Shown here piece after piece: positions 1 through 8,767 of a DNA stretch of 54,241 nt. The notes beneath the pieces are model-generated. The model was given only the letters and a program-made list of their open reading frames with translations. It had not been told where the DNA came from and searched no databases. The translations under genes and the position numbers were made by a program. Each line of letters starts with the position of its first letter. Positions within the stretch are counted from its first letter, which is position 1. Origin of the DNA: an uncultured Bacteroidales bacterium (lineage in GTDB: Bacteria > Bacteroidota > Bacteroidia > Bacteroidales > Bacteroidaceae). The stretch is taken from the NCBI GenBank assembly GCA_902802815.1, contig CADCNQ010000016.1:1-54241 (forward strand), in the 5' to 3' direction.

Positions 1-2747
1 TATTTGCCATCCTTCAGAGCACCATCCTCTGCATCTTCAGCCTCAATGGCGTTAATGGCGGTGGGATCCTCGTCATCAAAGGAGATTACGAGACGAGCTC
101 CGGGATCGGGTGTGCTAAGTGTAATATACGCACGGGTGTTCTTCACATACACATTGTCGCTGTTGACGATGTAAAGATTACCATCGCTGACAATGTAGTT
201 GTTGCTTTGAGCAACTTTCGTTGATGCTGCATATGTACCTGTCATAGTAACATTGGTGCCTGCAACAGAAGGAGATGCACTTGCTGCTGCAACAACAGTA
301 CGGTCATTGAGAGTGTATGCCTTTGCGCTATTGGCTGCTGACGTAGCTTTTACCAAGCAGGGCTCGTTGGCGGAAATACCAATCTTTGTCGTGAAGTGAA
401 CGGTTCCATTGTCGTATGAACTTAACTGGTATACTACGGAACCTGCACCAAAGTAGCCTTCAACCTCGGTCTGGTTCATTGAGAAGGGGAACACTACGGT
501 GTTTACACCAACCTTGATGGTACGGGTAATCTCAACATTACCGGCACCGCTCTGTGTGTGATCCCATGCGGTAGCCTCGTTCAGTTCATACACCTGCTCG
601 GGCACTTTGTACAGTTCTACGTAGCCGATACCCATCCAACGGAATGTATTTCCCGTCATTGGCTTCAAACCGATTTTGACATCCTGCTGTGCGTTGTTGA
701 CGAATGATATGCTAGCCGAGGTAAGTACATCAGATGAAATGAGGGAGCCCTCCGTATCATTAGCATAGAAATAGACTTTACTTACAGTGGCCGACGCATA
801 GCCATTTGCTGTAGCCAATGCATAGCAATTGATTTCGTATGTTCCTTCGGGAAGATCCTCAACGGTGTTATAGAGAGCAAACTCACCATTCGCTTTTGGA
901 GTCTCAGACCAATATTCAAAGAATGCGTCACCCTTTACGCATGCTACGCCATCATTGTGCATTACCTGACGATTTCCGTCGGCCTGATCCGAATCCCATC
1001 CAGGAACGTTTGTGTAAGGAGTCCAAGATGCAAATGAAGTTACATCAGGATTGACCATCATGAATGTCAAATTGAACTTGTTGCCTTCGCCTACAGGGTT
1101 AGCTATGCTTGCATAAGTAATCATAGCAGTCTTTAGTGTGTTAATGACGGCATTTAGGCCACTGATAGTTGTTGCAGCCCCAATAGCTGTGGTTTGGTTG
1201 CTGATGGCTGTTGCAAGCGTCGTGTTTGCTTCAGCGTTGTCATTAGGCACATCCACGAGCGCATTTGCTGCTGTCTTTAATGTATTGAATGCAGTGTAAT
1301 ATTCACCGCTTTCGTTAGCAAATGATATCGCTGCGTTCAAATCTTCAAAAGCCTTAGTCAAATCCTCTTCATCAGAATTGGGAGTGAGTGGGTCTGCCTC
1401 TTCAATGGCAGCGTTCAACAGATTTGCTGAAGTTTCACTGGGTGCTGTGGGTAGAAGTTCTTCTGCAATACCTTTCTTTTCCACAACTTGTTTGTATAAT
1501 GCGACATTTACGGGGCCTTTGTAATAAATGCGATAACCCTGCCAAATAAACCACTGTGTGGTACTATTCACTGTAGTGCTTATAGTCAGAGAATTGCCTT
1601 TAACAGGAACATCATTAACTGAAGAAACAGTTCCCTCATATGCCAGGCCTTGTCCTGCAGATTTCTGGCCGTCAGGAACAACGTTGCCACCCTGATCTCT
1701 CCAATTGTTGTTTCCATTTGTGTTACATGCCCATGTGGAAGCCATAGTTCGCATTTCAACAACATTGCTGCTTTGATTGGAAGAGCCGTTATTAACTGTT
1801 AAAACTGGCGCAGCATCACTGCCGTCTTGGCGGTAGAATCCATGGAAATCTACATCATACAATCCGTTGGGAACATCTGTTTGCCCTTGAGTCAAGGTAT
1901 GTGTTGCATGATAACGTTCAAATGTCGCCCATGAAAGACTAATGCTTGTGCCCCAGTCAGTAGTTGATGTTGCTCCTACCATGTCCGCATTAGTAAAGAG
2001 GGATGTTGCGTCGATGCGACTTTCGATGCCATCGGCAACAGCAATAATCAATGCTCGTGTTGCGGCACGAAGGGCTGCTGGGGTCGCAGATGCGTTGGTG
2101 TAAACAGCATTTGCTGTCTCCAATGCTTCTGCATAGGTTGATGTCTTACCAGACGAAACTAACGCCTGGTATACGCCATACATGGCCTTCTTTTCTTTAA
2201 ATTTCAGATAAGAACCATCCGTAATAGATGTGACGGGAATGAATGCCCAATCATAGAAGCCCTTACCGTTGCTGATGGTTAATTTTCCTCCATAAAGAGC
2301 AGCAACATCAAGTTTTTTGCCGGCATATGCAGTATTTACCAGTGTGTAGGCGTTTGTGTATTTTGCGGAAGCGGCAAAAGTCCAGTCTTGGTTGTGATCA
2401 AAATCAATCCAACAATCGAAATCTCCACCGTTTGTTCCGACAGCTCTTCCGGTATTGGCATCCATCACCATCTTAATGGTCGAACCTGTAACAGTTACAG
2501 ATGCTGAATGCGGACTTGACGCTGCAAGATCGCCATTGGTCAGACGAGTTGAAATAGCATTTGTGTTCCAATTCATACCAGCCGCCACAAAAGCATCTGC
2601 TTCCACATTGTAGATGTAAACCTTTGCAGAGTTGTCCCATGTTGAGAGGTCTACGCCAGGAACCTCTGGTGCATTCCACGTTCCCTGTGCCCATGTACCG
2701 ACAGTTGTCAGCAGTGCGCACAACAAAAGAAATAATTTTCTTTTCAT
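1..2747 (-). CDS. Large secreted surface protein, module paralogue 1 (3' end beyond window)
   Basis: Not a recognised named family. The reverse strand reads open from ATG at 2747 to the window edge, 915 codons, and begins with a signal peptide (MKRKLFLLLCALL...GTWAQ) nearly identical to that of the 1317-aa paralogue starting at 35448. Two 'PNGxYxV' or 'PEGTYEI' beta-sandwich-like segments lie near residues 289 and 626 (VPNGLYDVDFHGFYR, LPEGTYEINCYALA), the kind seen in carbohydrate-binding modules. Between them, at roughly residues 410-560, is an Ala/Asn/Thr-rich helical stretch resembling FIVAR repeats. The last visible residues (AIEAEDAEDGALKDGKY) match the C-terminal tail of the two paralogues, so only about 20 residues are missing. 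Export and a surface location are inferred; the function is unknown. It has its own promoter and a leader of about 500 nt. Confidence 0.85.
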   Translation of the reverse strand, partial: MKRKLFLLLCALLTTVGTWAQGTWNAPEVPGVDLSTWDNSAKVYIYNVEADAFVAAGMNWNTNAISTRLTNGDLAASSPHSASVTVTGSTIKMVMDANTGRAVGTNGGDFDCWIDFDHNQDWTFAASAKYTNAYTLVNTAYAGKKLDVAALYGGKLTISNGKGFYDWAFIPVTSITDGSYLKFKEKKAMYGVYQALVSSGKTSTYAEALETANAVYTNASATPAALRAATRALIIAVADGIESRIDATSLFTNADMVGATSTTDWGTSISLSWATFERYHATHTLTQGQTDVPNGLYDVDFHGFYRQDGSDAAPVLTVNNGSSNQSSNVVEMRTMASTWACNTNGNNNWRDQGGNVVPDGQKSAGQGLAYEGTVSSVNDVPVKGNSLTISTTVNSTTQWFIWQGYRIYYKGPVNVALYKQVVEKKGIAEELLPTAPSETSANLLNAAIEEADPLTPNSDEEDLTKAFEDLNAAISFANESGEYYTAFNTLKTAANALVDVPNDNAEANTTLATAISNQTTAIGAATTISGLNAVINTLKTAMITYASIANPVGEGNKFNLTFMMVNPDVTSFASWTPYTNVPGWDSDQADGNRQVMHNDGVACVKGDAFFEYWSETPKANGEFALYNTVEDLPEGTYEINCYALATANGYASATVSKVYFYANDTEGSLISSDVLTSASISFVNNAQQDVKIGLKPMTGNTFRWMGIGYVELYKVPEQVYELNEATAWDHTQSGAGNVEITRTIKVGVNTVVFPFSMNQTEVEGYFGAGSVVYQLSSYDNGTVHFTTKIGISANEPCLVKATSAANSAKAYTLNDRTVVAAASASPSVAGTNVTMTGTYAASTKVAQSNNYIVSDGNLYIVNSDNVYVKNTRAYITLSTPDPGARLVISFDDEDPTAINAIEAEDAEDGALKDGK

Positions 2748-2899
2748 AGTAAATTGTTTTGGTTAATAATTTTTGTTTGTTTATCAGTTTTCTGTTAATC
2801 TCATCTCATCGTCATCAAAGACAATGACGTGCAGAAAACTGCCAAAACAACTCACTGAAATGTCCGAAGCGGGAAGTCAGATATCCGACAACCTCAAAC

Positions 2900-3255
2900 A
2901 AAAAAGCGTGAGAGCCTGTCCTTACTCATCAAATACCAGGCTCTGGAAAAACCATAAGAGAAATAAGTAAAGATAGCAACCCCACGCCGTGTATGCAATT
3001 GCTATCGCGGCGTAGAGTCACCACGTGCTAACAACAGATGCACACGAAATGGGCGTTACATACTCTTTATCCTTCTCTAAATATTTTTGAAATTTTCCAG
3101 ATTTCGGTATTTAGGATAAAGCGTGGAACGCCTTGTCTACCTGGATGTGTCCCCAGGATTTTTGCCGACCCTTGCCCTACTTAGAGGGTTTTACCGACTT
3201 TCACCCGCGCTCGGATGAGGTTTGATGCAGAAACGTGCACGAATGCACATTTGCG
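2900..3255 (-). ncRNA. Candidate structured leader or small RNA upstream of the surface-protein gene
   Basis: The gap between the promoter box (3260-3267) and the ATG at 2747 is about 500 nt with no credible ORF. It folds strongly. There is a 7+7 bp hairpin (3065-3071/3115-3121 and 3077-3083/3108-3114), a CCTGG/CCAGG hairpin at 3140-3157, and an H-type pseudoknot (2972-2979 with 2999-3006, interleaved with 2984-2990 and 3007-3013). An 8-bp hairpin (2911-2918/2937-2944) is followed, 5 nt later, by six Us. It matches no riboswitch class I can recall. It could be a small RNA ending near 2900 or an attenuating leader. Confidence 0.45.
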
Positions 3256-3259
3256 AGAA

Positions 3260-3295
3260 CAAAGATATACCTTTTATTATATATGTTGTTCCAAA
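3260..3295 (-). promoter_or_regulatory. Promoter of surface-protein paralogue 1
   Basis: On the reverse strand TATCTTTG (3260-3267) fits the Bacteroidetes TAnnTTTG -7 box, with TTTG 24 nt upstream (3292-3295). The intervening sequence (ATATATA...TAAAAGGT) is close to the promoter of the paralogue at 35605-35638. That suggests the promoters were duplicated along with the genes. Confidence 0.6.
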
Positions 3296-3394
3296 AATTT
3301 TGTTTTTTTTGCAAAAAAATGATATTTTTTCGTTTTTCAGCCCAAAAAGTGATGTTTTATGCCGTTTTTACTGAGCTCGTAAACATAGAAAATC

Positions 3395-3436
3395 CGAAAA
3401 AATAAAAAATCACACAGAAACCATATTTCTGCGTGA
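3395..3436 (-). terminator. Intrinsic terminator of the CHASE2-CHAT operon
   Basis: The reverse strand forms an 11-bp stem (TCACGCAGAAA with TTTCTGTGTGA, one G-U pair, 5-nt loop; 3426-3436 and 3410-3420). A T-rich run TTTTTTATTTTTTC follows immediately. It lies 40 nt after the stop codon of the TPR-CHAT gene. Confidence 0.85.
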
Positions 3437-3475
3437 GATTTCAAAAAAAGTACAACCCACTCGTCAACTCAATCA

Positions 3476-6400
3476 TCAATCGTCCAGCATCACGAAGGAG
3501 GCCCAGAAGACGGGAGAACTGTATTCGGGAGTGTTGCGGACAGCCTCCTGAGCCGTGCGGAACGCCTGGCGGCGCGTCTGTCCGGAAACCAGAGCAGAGT
3601 AGAACTCCGTCATCATCAACTGCGTGGCACCGTCGCTGACACTCCAGAGACTCATCAGGAGAGTGCGGGCACCGGCCTTCTTGAAGCCGCGCTGCAAACC
3701 GAACACGCCGTCCTCCTTCAGTTCGCCAAGACCCGTCTGACAGGCTGAAAGCACAGCGAGGTCCAGACCGCGGAAGTCAAGTTTGGCTATCTCGCGCGCT
3801 GTGAGCACGCCGTTTTCAATGCCGGAAGGCACCTTCTTTCCCGTGATGACATTGTTGGCACCGGCCAGAAGAAGACCCGAATAGCAGAGACTGTTGTCGG
3901 CCTGAGAGGACTCCTCGCCGCTCACCTCGAGATAGCTCATCGTGTTGGTGCTGCGACGCACGGCATCCTCGCTGAGGGAGAAACCGTGTGTGGCAACGTG
4001 GAGGAGCGACACACCCTTGCCGCTGAGACCCTTGAAAGCCTCTTCCGTGCCATAGACGCCGTCGTATTTCTGCGTCTCGACACCGTGCATGAGCAGCGTC
4101 TGCGATATCTTCTCAGCCTCCACAACGGTGCCGGGAAGGAAACCCACTTCGCGCTGTCCGTCGCGCAGGAAACCCTCCAGGGTACGCGTCTCGGCAAGAG
4201 CCCAGTCCTCGAGGTCGGAATCGAAGTCGGCCATAAACTCGTCTGCCCTCTTGTAGATATCCTCGTATTCCTTGTTGGCAGCCTGTATCTCGGCAGGAGT
4301 GGCGTTGTATCTGATGCCGCCGAATACGGCAGCAAGGCTGACCGCCTGCGACGTCCTGTCCTGCTGGACAAGCAGTTTGGTGGACGACACGCGATGCAGG
4401 GCATAGAGATCGCCGATACGGCGGTGGTCGTATCTCAGATATTCAATGCCCCACTGATAGAACAGTCCGGAGGGTGCAAACCATATGTTCTCCACTCCGT
4501 CCAGATAGGGAATGAGGCGTCCCCAGACAAACTGGCCCACCTGCGTGGATTCAAAGACCTCATTGATGCCCTCGGGCCTGGTGAGTGCCTGCGTCAGAGG
4601 CAGACCGCCAAAGCGCAGACGGTCGAGCTCGCCCTCACTGAAGAGGCGTATCAGCGTGGGAGCCGGAGCATCGTGACGGGCAAGCAGAGCCCAGTAGGTG
4701 CGGCCGTCCTCCGGCGTGTCGAGGTCGAAAAACTCTATCGCGGCATCGCCGCTGCCCAGAGCCTTCACCACCTGACTGAAATCAATGCTCATCGCCTCCG
4801 TGAAATCACCGTACTCCTTGCAGCCGCGCACCAGTTCGCGCTCCAGACGGGTGGCGCTGGACATAAGAGAAGGTATCTGCGCGCGCGCGTCATCGGAAGG
4901 ATTGCGCCAAGCCTGCTCTATCTCCTGACGGATGGCCACAAGACGGTCGTACTTATCGCGGAGGTCCGTGCTTGCCGTGCGGGCAAGGAGATTGCGGAAG
5001 TCCACCTCGGAATTGAGCAGGAGTCCCTTGGTGAAGAGCTGGCTGTTGTAGGCATCGATGAGTGCGGAATCGACATTCTCCATCAGACAGGCCATCGCAG
5101 GCGCTGCACGGAAAATATAACTCTTCGTGCCCCAGTAGAGTTCGCGGCCGCGAGTGGTGAGGTGGGAGAAATTGCTCCTCACATTCTGCATCTGCATGGC
5201 GAGCGCTGCGTGGAAGAGACGCTGAGCCTCATACTTCCTGTCCATGCGGAGGTAGAGGTTGGCCATGTTGAACATCAGCATGACATTGTCGGGATGCATG
5301 TCTCCGAGGATGCGGCGCTGTATGGTGTCGGCACGCTGGTTGAGAGCCAATGCCCGCCCGAGACTGTCGCGGCGCACCTCGTAGAGCGCCTGATTGGTGA
5401 GCATCTTGGCAAAGAGGGAACTGTTGGTGTTGCCCGTCTTCCCGTAGTCGTCAACAGCCTCGCGGGAGGTGTTGAGGGCATCCTCGTAAGCCCCGTTGGC
5501 ATAGTAATATATGGAAAGGCTGTTGAGTGCCAGAGCGCGGTCTTCCTCATGGCCGGGAACCTTCCCGTAGATGCTGAGCGCCTGTTTACAGGTGTCGATG
5601 GCTTCGGGAAGCCTGTTCATGTGGTAGAGATATCCGGAGATGTCCTTCAGACAGGAAGCCTCGCCCGCCTCGTCCCTGCGCACGCGGTAGATGGCCAGAG
5701 CCTGCTGCTCCAGAGAGAGAGCCTGGGTATAGTTGCCGTTCGCAGCCATTATGGAGGCCTGCTTGGTGAGCGACTGGGCAAAGCGCACATCGCCGCGGTT
5801 CACCTGCTCGGAGACGGTGGTCTGCAGCTGCTCGCTGATGTTTGCAGCCTTCTCCAGATTGCCCGTGCGGGTGTGGGCTGCGGATATCTCGCTCATGCAG
5901 TTCAGATAGCCCGAACTGCTCTTTCCCTCAATATTCTCGTAGATGGGAGCTGCGCGCTGCCACAAAGTGATGGCCTCCTCGTAGCGTTCCATGTGTTTCT
6001 CAAAAGATGCGGCATTGGAAAGCAGACGGGCGAAGTTGAGACTCTGTGTCTCCTCGTTTGTCTCGTAGATGCCGATAGCCTCGCGGGCATACTCCAGCGC
6101 CTGCTCGTAGTTGCCGGCATTGGCAAGACGCACTGCGTGATTGCTGAGGAGAGAGGCGTAGTGTATGGTGTTTGTCTGCATCTTCTTCATCGACTGCAGA
6201 GCGATTTTGCTGTATTTCTGCGCCTTCACCTTGTCGCCCGAGAGTGAATAGTAGAGCACGAGATTGTTCATGGCCTGTGCGTAGGCGGGACTGTTCCTGG
6301 AAAGTATCTGCACGGCCTGTTCACCCAGTTCGACGGCATGGGCCCGGTCTCCGGGAGCATTGCGGGTGGTGTAGTAGCCCGCCAGATTGCTCAGCGTGAC

Positions 6401-7048
6401 ACCGTAGTGGTCATGTTTCTTGCCGAGATATTTCTCATAGATTTCCAAAGCCTCCGTACATTTGGCGATGGCCTCGTCGTAGCGTCCGCGCTGATTCTCT
6501 ATCGCCGCCATGTGATTGAGCGTCTCGGCCACATGGCTCCTGTTCATGTAGGCTGCTGTGCGGCGCACCTCCTCGGCACGCTTGAGCTGGAGCATAGCCT
6601 CATCGAGCTTGCCCTTGCGTTGCAGAGCTACGGCATAGTGGGTCAGAGCCACTGTGTATTCGTGTGTCTGCCGCGATTCCTCGGTGACACACATGGAAAG
6701 GTATCTCTGGAATGTCTGCTCCGCCCTCGTCTGCTCTCCCCTGCGCGAAGCGGAAACAGCCTCCTCGTAGCAATGGGACAACTCCTCCGCCACCTCACTC
6801 TTGGCACCGTAGAATGCACGGCGTGCCTTCTCGTAGCGGTCGGTGTTCTTCTCATCGGGAGAGACATTGTCCAAATAATAGCGGAAAGCCTTGTATGCGC
6901 TGGCATACTGGCGCTCCTTCAGATACTGGAAACCGAGGTCGTAACAACAGGCCACACTGTCAACACCCTCCGCACGCAACAGGGCACAAAGGGGAAACAG
7001 CACCGCGAGGATGGCGATGCGACGACAGTATGGACGAAGAGATGTCAT
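3476..7048 (-). CDS. Secreted TPR-CHAT protein (caspase-like protease)
   Basis: A 1190-aa protein with an N-terminal signal peptide (twin Arg at 8-9, hydrophobic stretch to about residue 25, likely cleavage after LRA). Residues about 30-640 are a long run of tetratricopeptide repeats, with many 'xYxxALxxxxxALxIY' helices, that would bind partner proteins. A helical linker precedes a C-terminal CHAT domain (about 850-1190). The catalytic His sits in HVATHG (about residue 1021) and the Cys in LSACQTG (about residue 1103), both intact, with the family's GVxGLQRGFxxAGA and SLWSV motifs. CHAT is a clan-CD peptidase fold related to caspases and separase. The signal peptide is the odd part: it would place the protease in the periplasm or at the outer membrane. 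Last gene of the operon; overlaps the FecR-like gene by 4 bp. Confidence 0.93.
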   Translation of the reverse strand: MTSLRPYCRRIAILAVLFPLCALLRAEGVDSVACCYDLGFQYLKERQYASAYKAFRYYLDNVSPDEKNTDRYEKARRAFYGAKSEVAEELSHCYEEAVSASRRGEQTRAEQTFQRYLSMCVTEESRQTHEYTVALTHYAVALQRKGKLDEAMLQLKRAEEVRRTAAYMNRSHVAETLNHMAAIENQRGRYDEAIAKCTEALEIYEKYLGKKHDHYGVTLSNLAGYYTTRNAPGDRAHAVELGEQAVQILSRNSPAYAQAMNNLVLYYSLSGDKVKAQKYSKIALQSMKKMQTNTIHYASLLSNHAVRLANAGNYEQALEYAREAIGIYETNEETQSLNFARLLSNAASFEKHMERYEEAITLWQRAAPIYENIEGKSSSGYLNCMSEISAAHTRTGNLEKAANISEQLQTTVSEQVNRGDVRFAQSLTKQASIMAANGNYTQALSLEQQALAIYRVRRDEAGEASCLKDISGYLYHMNRLPEAIDTCKQALSIYGKVPGHEEDRALALNSLSIYYYANGAYEDALNTSREAVDDYGKTGNTNSSLFAKMLTNQALYEVRRDSLGRALALNQRADTIQRRILGDMHPDNVMLMFNMANLYLRMDRKYEAQRLFHAALAMQMQNVRSNFSHLTTRGRELYWGTKSYIFRAAPAMACLMENVDSALIDAYNSQLFTKGLLLNSEVDFRNLLARTASTDLRDKYDRLVAIRQEIEQAWRNPSDDARAQIPSLMSSATRLERELVRGCKEYGDFTEAMSIDFSQVVKALGSGDAAIEFFDLDTPEDGRTYWALLARHDAPAPTLIRLFSEGELDRLRFGGLPLTQALTRPEGINEVFESTQVGQFVWGRLIPYLDGVENIWFAPSGLFYQWGIEYLRYDHRRIGDLYALHRVSSTKLLVQQDRTSQAVSLAAVFGGIRYNATPAEIQAANKEYEDIYKRADEFMADFDSDLEDWALAETRTLEGFLRDGQREVGFLPGTVVEAEKISQTLLMHGVETQKYDGVYGTEEAFKGLSGKGVSLLHVATHGFSLSEDAVRRSTNTMSYLEVSGEESSQADNSLCYSGLLLAGANNVITGKKVPSGIENGVLTAREIAKLDFRGLDLAVLSACQTGLGELKEDGVFGLQRGFKKAGARTLLMSLWSVSDGATQLMMTEFYSALVSGQTRRQAFRTAQEAVRNTPEYSSPVFWASFVMLDD

Positions 7049-7491
7049 TCAGTTTCCGGTACGGTGTCGAGCGTCTGTATGATGCTGTCGATGTTGCGGA
7101 AGACGGTAGCAGTGCCGTCTTCTGTCTGCTCCAAACGCTTCTTCTTGCTGTTGAGCATCTGGGCGAGCAGATACCTCATGTACTGCTTTGTGACAGATGT
7201 CACACAGGTCTGCTCGTTGCGCTTCACATATTTCTCCAGAGTGCCGGAATAGATACCTTTTATCGTGTACATCTTCGACTCCCTGGGATTCAGCAACGTC
7301 ACGGATGAATTTGCCGAAATGGTCAGAATGTCATCCTCGCTGAGCGTCTGGCCCTTCTGGAGCTCCACACGCTCCTTGTCGTTGTGGAAACGCACGTTGC
7401 CCTCAATGTCCGACACAAGATAACTGACTTTATCTTGCGCAGAGAGGTTGGGGGCAATCAGAAGTAATATCAGAATGATTACGTTTTTCAT
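7045..7491 (-). CDS. FecR-like periplasmic protein
   Basis: A 148-aa protein with a clear signal peptide (MKNVIILILLLIAPNLSAQ). The mature part starts with a pattern typical of FecR beta-domains: V-x-x-I-E-G-N-V-R-F, then VELQKGQTLSEDDILTI and SSVTLLNP (about residues 27-85). A basic helical tail follows. Unlike true FecR anti-sigma regulators it has no cytoplasmic or membrane part, so it is probably a free periplasmic domain that senses or binds a partner. It overlaps CHASE2 upstream and CHAT downstream by 4 bp each, so translation is probably coupled and a fixed stoichiometry is plausible. The FecR assignment rests on sequence pattern alone; it could be a lineage-specific small beta protein. 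Confidence 0.65.
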   Translation of the reverse strand: MKNVIILILLLIAPNLSAQDKVSYLVSDIEGNVRFHNDKERVELQKGQTLSEDDILTISANSSVTLLNPRESKMYTIKGIYSGTLEKYVKRNEQTCVTSVTKQYMRYLLAQMLNSKKKRLEQTEDGTATVFRNIDSIIQTLDTVPETE

Positions 7492-8750
7492 AATTCAAGT
7501 GTTGATTGTTGTATGTCTATTTTACCTTTCGTCCTTTCGCGACTCTCGTAGCGGTATATCGATTTGTCTGCCACGCGCCGCAAAGAACGCGGCCAGGCGT
7601 AGTCGCCGGTAAGATTGATGATTACGGAATAGAACAGTCGCGCTGTGCCCAGAAGTGCTGTGCACATTATTGCCCACTTCACGTCGAGATTCACATTGTC
7701 ACGCATGTAGAGCATGAAACTGGCATCCACAAGGATTATCACCACAGCAAAGAATATCACACTGGAAGTGACACCCATACGTCCGAGACACTCCACGCTG
7801 CCGAGACGGTGTCTCACAGTGGCATCGAATGCATAACTCTGAGCCATCTGAGTGAAGAGCGTCACAAGGAGCGACAGAAGGATTATCAGCCACGCAGGAA
7901 GTTCCGTCGGGGCCTGGTGATCCACAAGCGTCTTGACAGTGTAGGCCAGGACGTGCAGGCCGGAGATGAGTCCGAGAGGGGTGTAGTGCATATCACGCAC
8001 GTCGTCGGTGGCTCCCAGAAGAACGATGCGGCCGTTTATCAGATCCGCGTTCTCCTTGATTTTGTCGTAAGGCACAACAGGGAAATCCACAGCATGGAAG
8101 TTGATGGCACAACTCATCTCGGCATCACTGGAGGGCTCCTCGCTTGTGTATATCTTCGCTATCTTGGCCGGCATGGAATAAACCCACTTGTCCTCCGCAC
8201 GGCGCAGCACACCGAAACGTCTCACCGTGCCGCCGTTGACATCGCGCTGCACGTTGGTGAATCCCTCGTCGATACCGCACAGGTCGGCAAAGAAGGAATG
8301 GGTTGTGGAACAGAACTGCTCCTTGTCGTCGCTCCAGTCCGTCAGTTTGCACGACCACACCACGTGATTCCTCACACCCAGCGCAACGTCCATAAGCCGT
8401 TCGTTGCCGAGAGTGTCGCCGCGCACACCGTCGAAGACGACGTCGATGCCCATCACCACGGGATTTAAACTGTCTATTTCCGTGATGATGTCAGCCAGTT
8501 TGCCACGCTCGTAAACCTCCGACATATCCACCAGCGTGATGAGGTCGCTCTGCTCTTTCTGCTCCTTCGTCTTACTGATATCATAAAAGATGTCGGTCAT
8601 GGAGAAATTGCTCAGCGAACGCGCCATCGGGTTGAGAAACGACACACTGAAGGATATCTCTATCAGCGATGTCGTCAGCAATACCGCCAGCGCGGTCACC
8701 AGCAGATGATCGACAATATGATCCCAGGCGTATCTTGCGAACTTTCTCAT
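7488..8750 (-). CDS. CHASE2-domain membrane sensor without cytoplasmic output domain
   Basis: A 420-aa protein. One membrane helix (about 17-37) leads into a periplasmic CHASE2 domain (about 60-280), with family features such as LITLVDMSEVYERGK, NPVVMGIDVVFDG, RRFGVLRR and a GRIVLLGATDDVRDMHYTPLG segment. Three membrane helices follow at about 285-305, 335-352 and 365-385, then a short basic cytoplasmic tail. CHASE2 domains usually feed histidine kinases, adenylate cyclases or Ser/Thr kinases; here there is none, so the signal must pass to partners. The neighbours, a FecR-like protein and a CHAT protease with 4-bp gene overlaps, are the likely recipients. Starts 17 nt after the OmpA-like stop codon. 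Confidence 0.9.
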   Translation of the reverse strand: MRKFARYAWDHIVDHLLVTALAVLLTTSLIEISFSVSFLNPMARSLSNFSMTDIFYDISKTKEQKEQSDLITLVDMSEVYERGKLADIITEIDSLNPVVMGIDVVFDGVRGDTLGNERLMDVALGVRNHVVWSCKLTDWSDDKEQFCSTTHSFFADLCGIDEGFTNVQRDVNGGTVRRFGVLRRAEDKWVYSMPAKIAKIYTSEEPSSDAEMSCAINFHAVDFPVVPYDKIKENADLINGRIVLLGATDDVRDMHYTPLGLISGLHVLAYTVKTLVDHQAPTELPAWLIILLSLLVTLFTQMAQSYAFDATVRHRLGSVECLGRMGVTSSVIFFAVVIILVDASFMLYMRDNVNLDVKWAIMCTALLGTARLFYSVIINLTGDYAWPRSLRRVADKSIYRYESRERTKGKIDIQQSTLEL

Positions 8751-8767
8751 CCTGTCCGTGTGAAATG

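Noticed and set aside
2773..2970. 65-codon forward frame in the leader of the first surface protein
   Set aside because: It overlaps the terminator-like hairpin and pseudoknot, has no start signals and no recognisable protein features.
3986..6247. 753-codon forward open frame antisense to the TPR-CHAT gene
   Set aside because: It is the mirror of a high-GC coding frame, has no family motifs, and the reverse frame has a signal peptide, TPRs and an intact CHAT domain.
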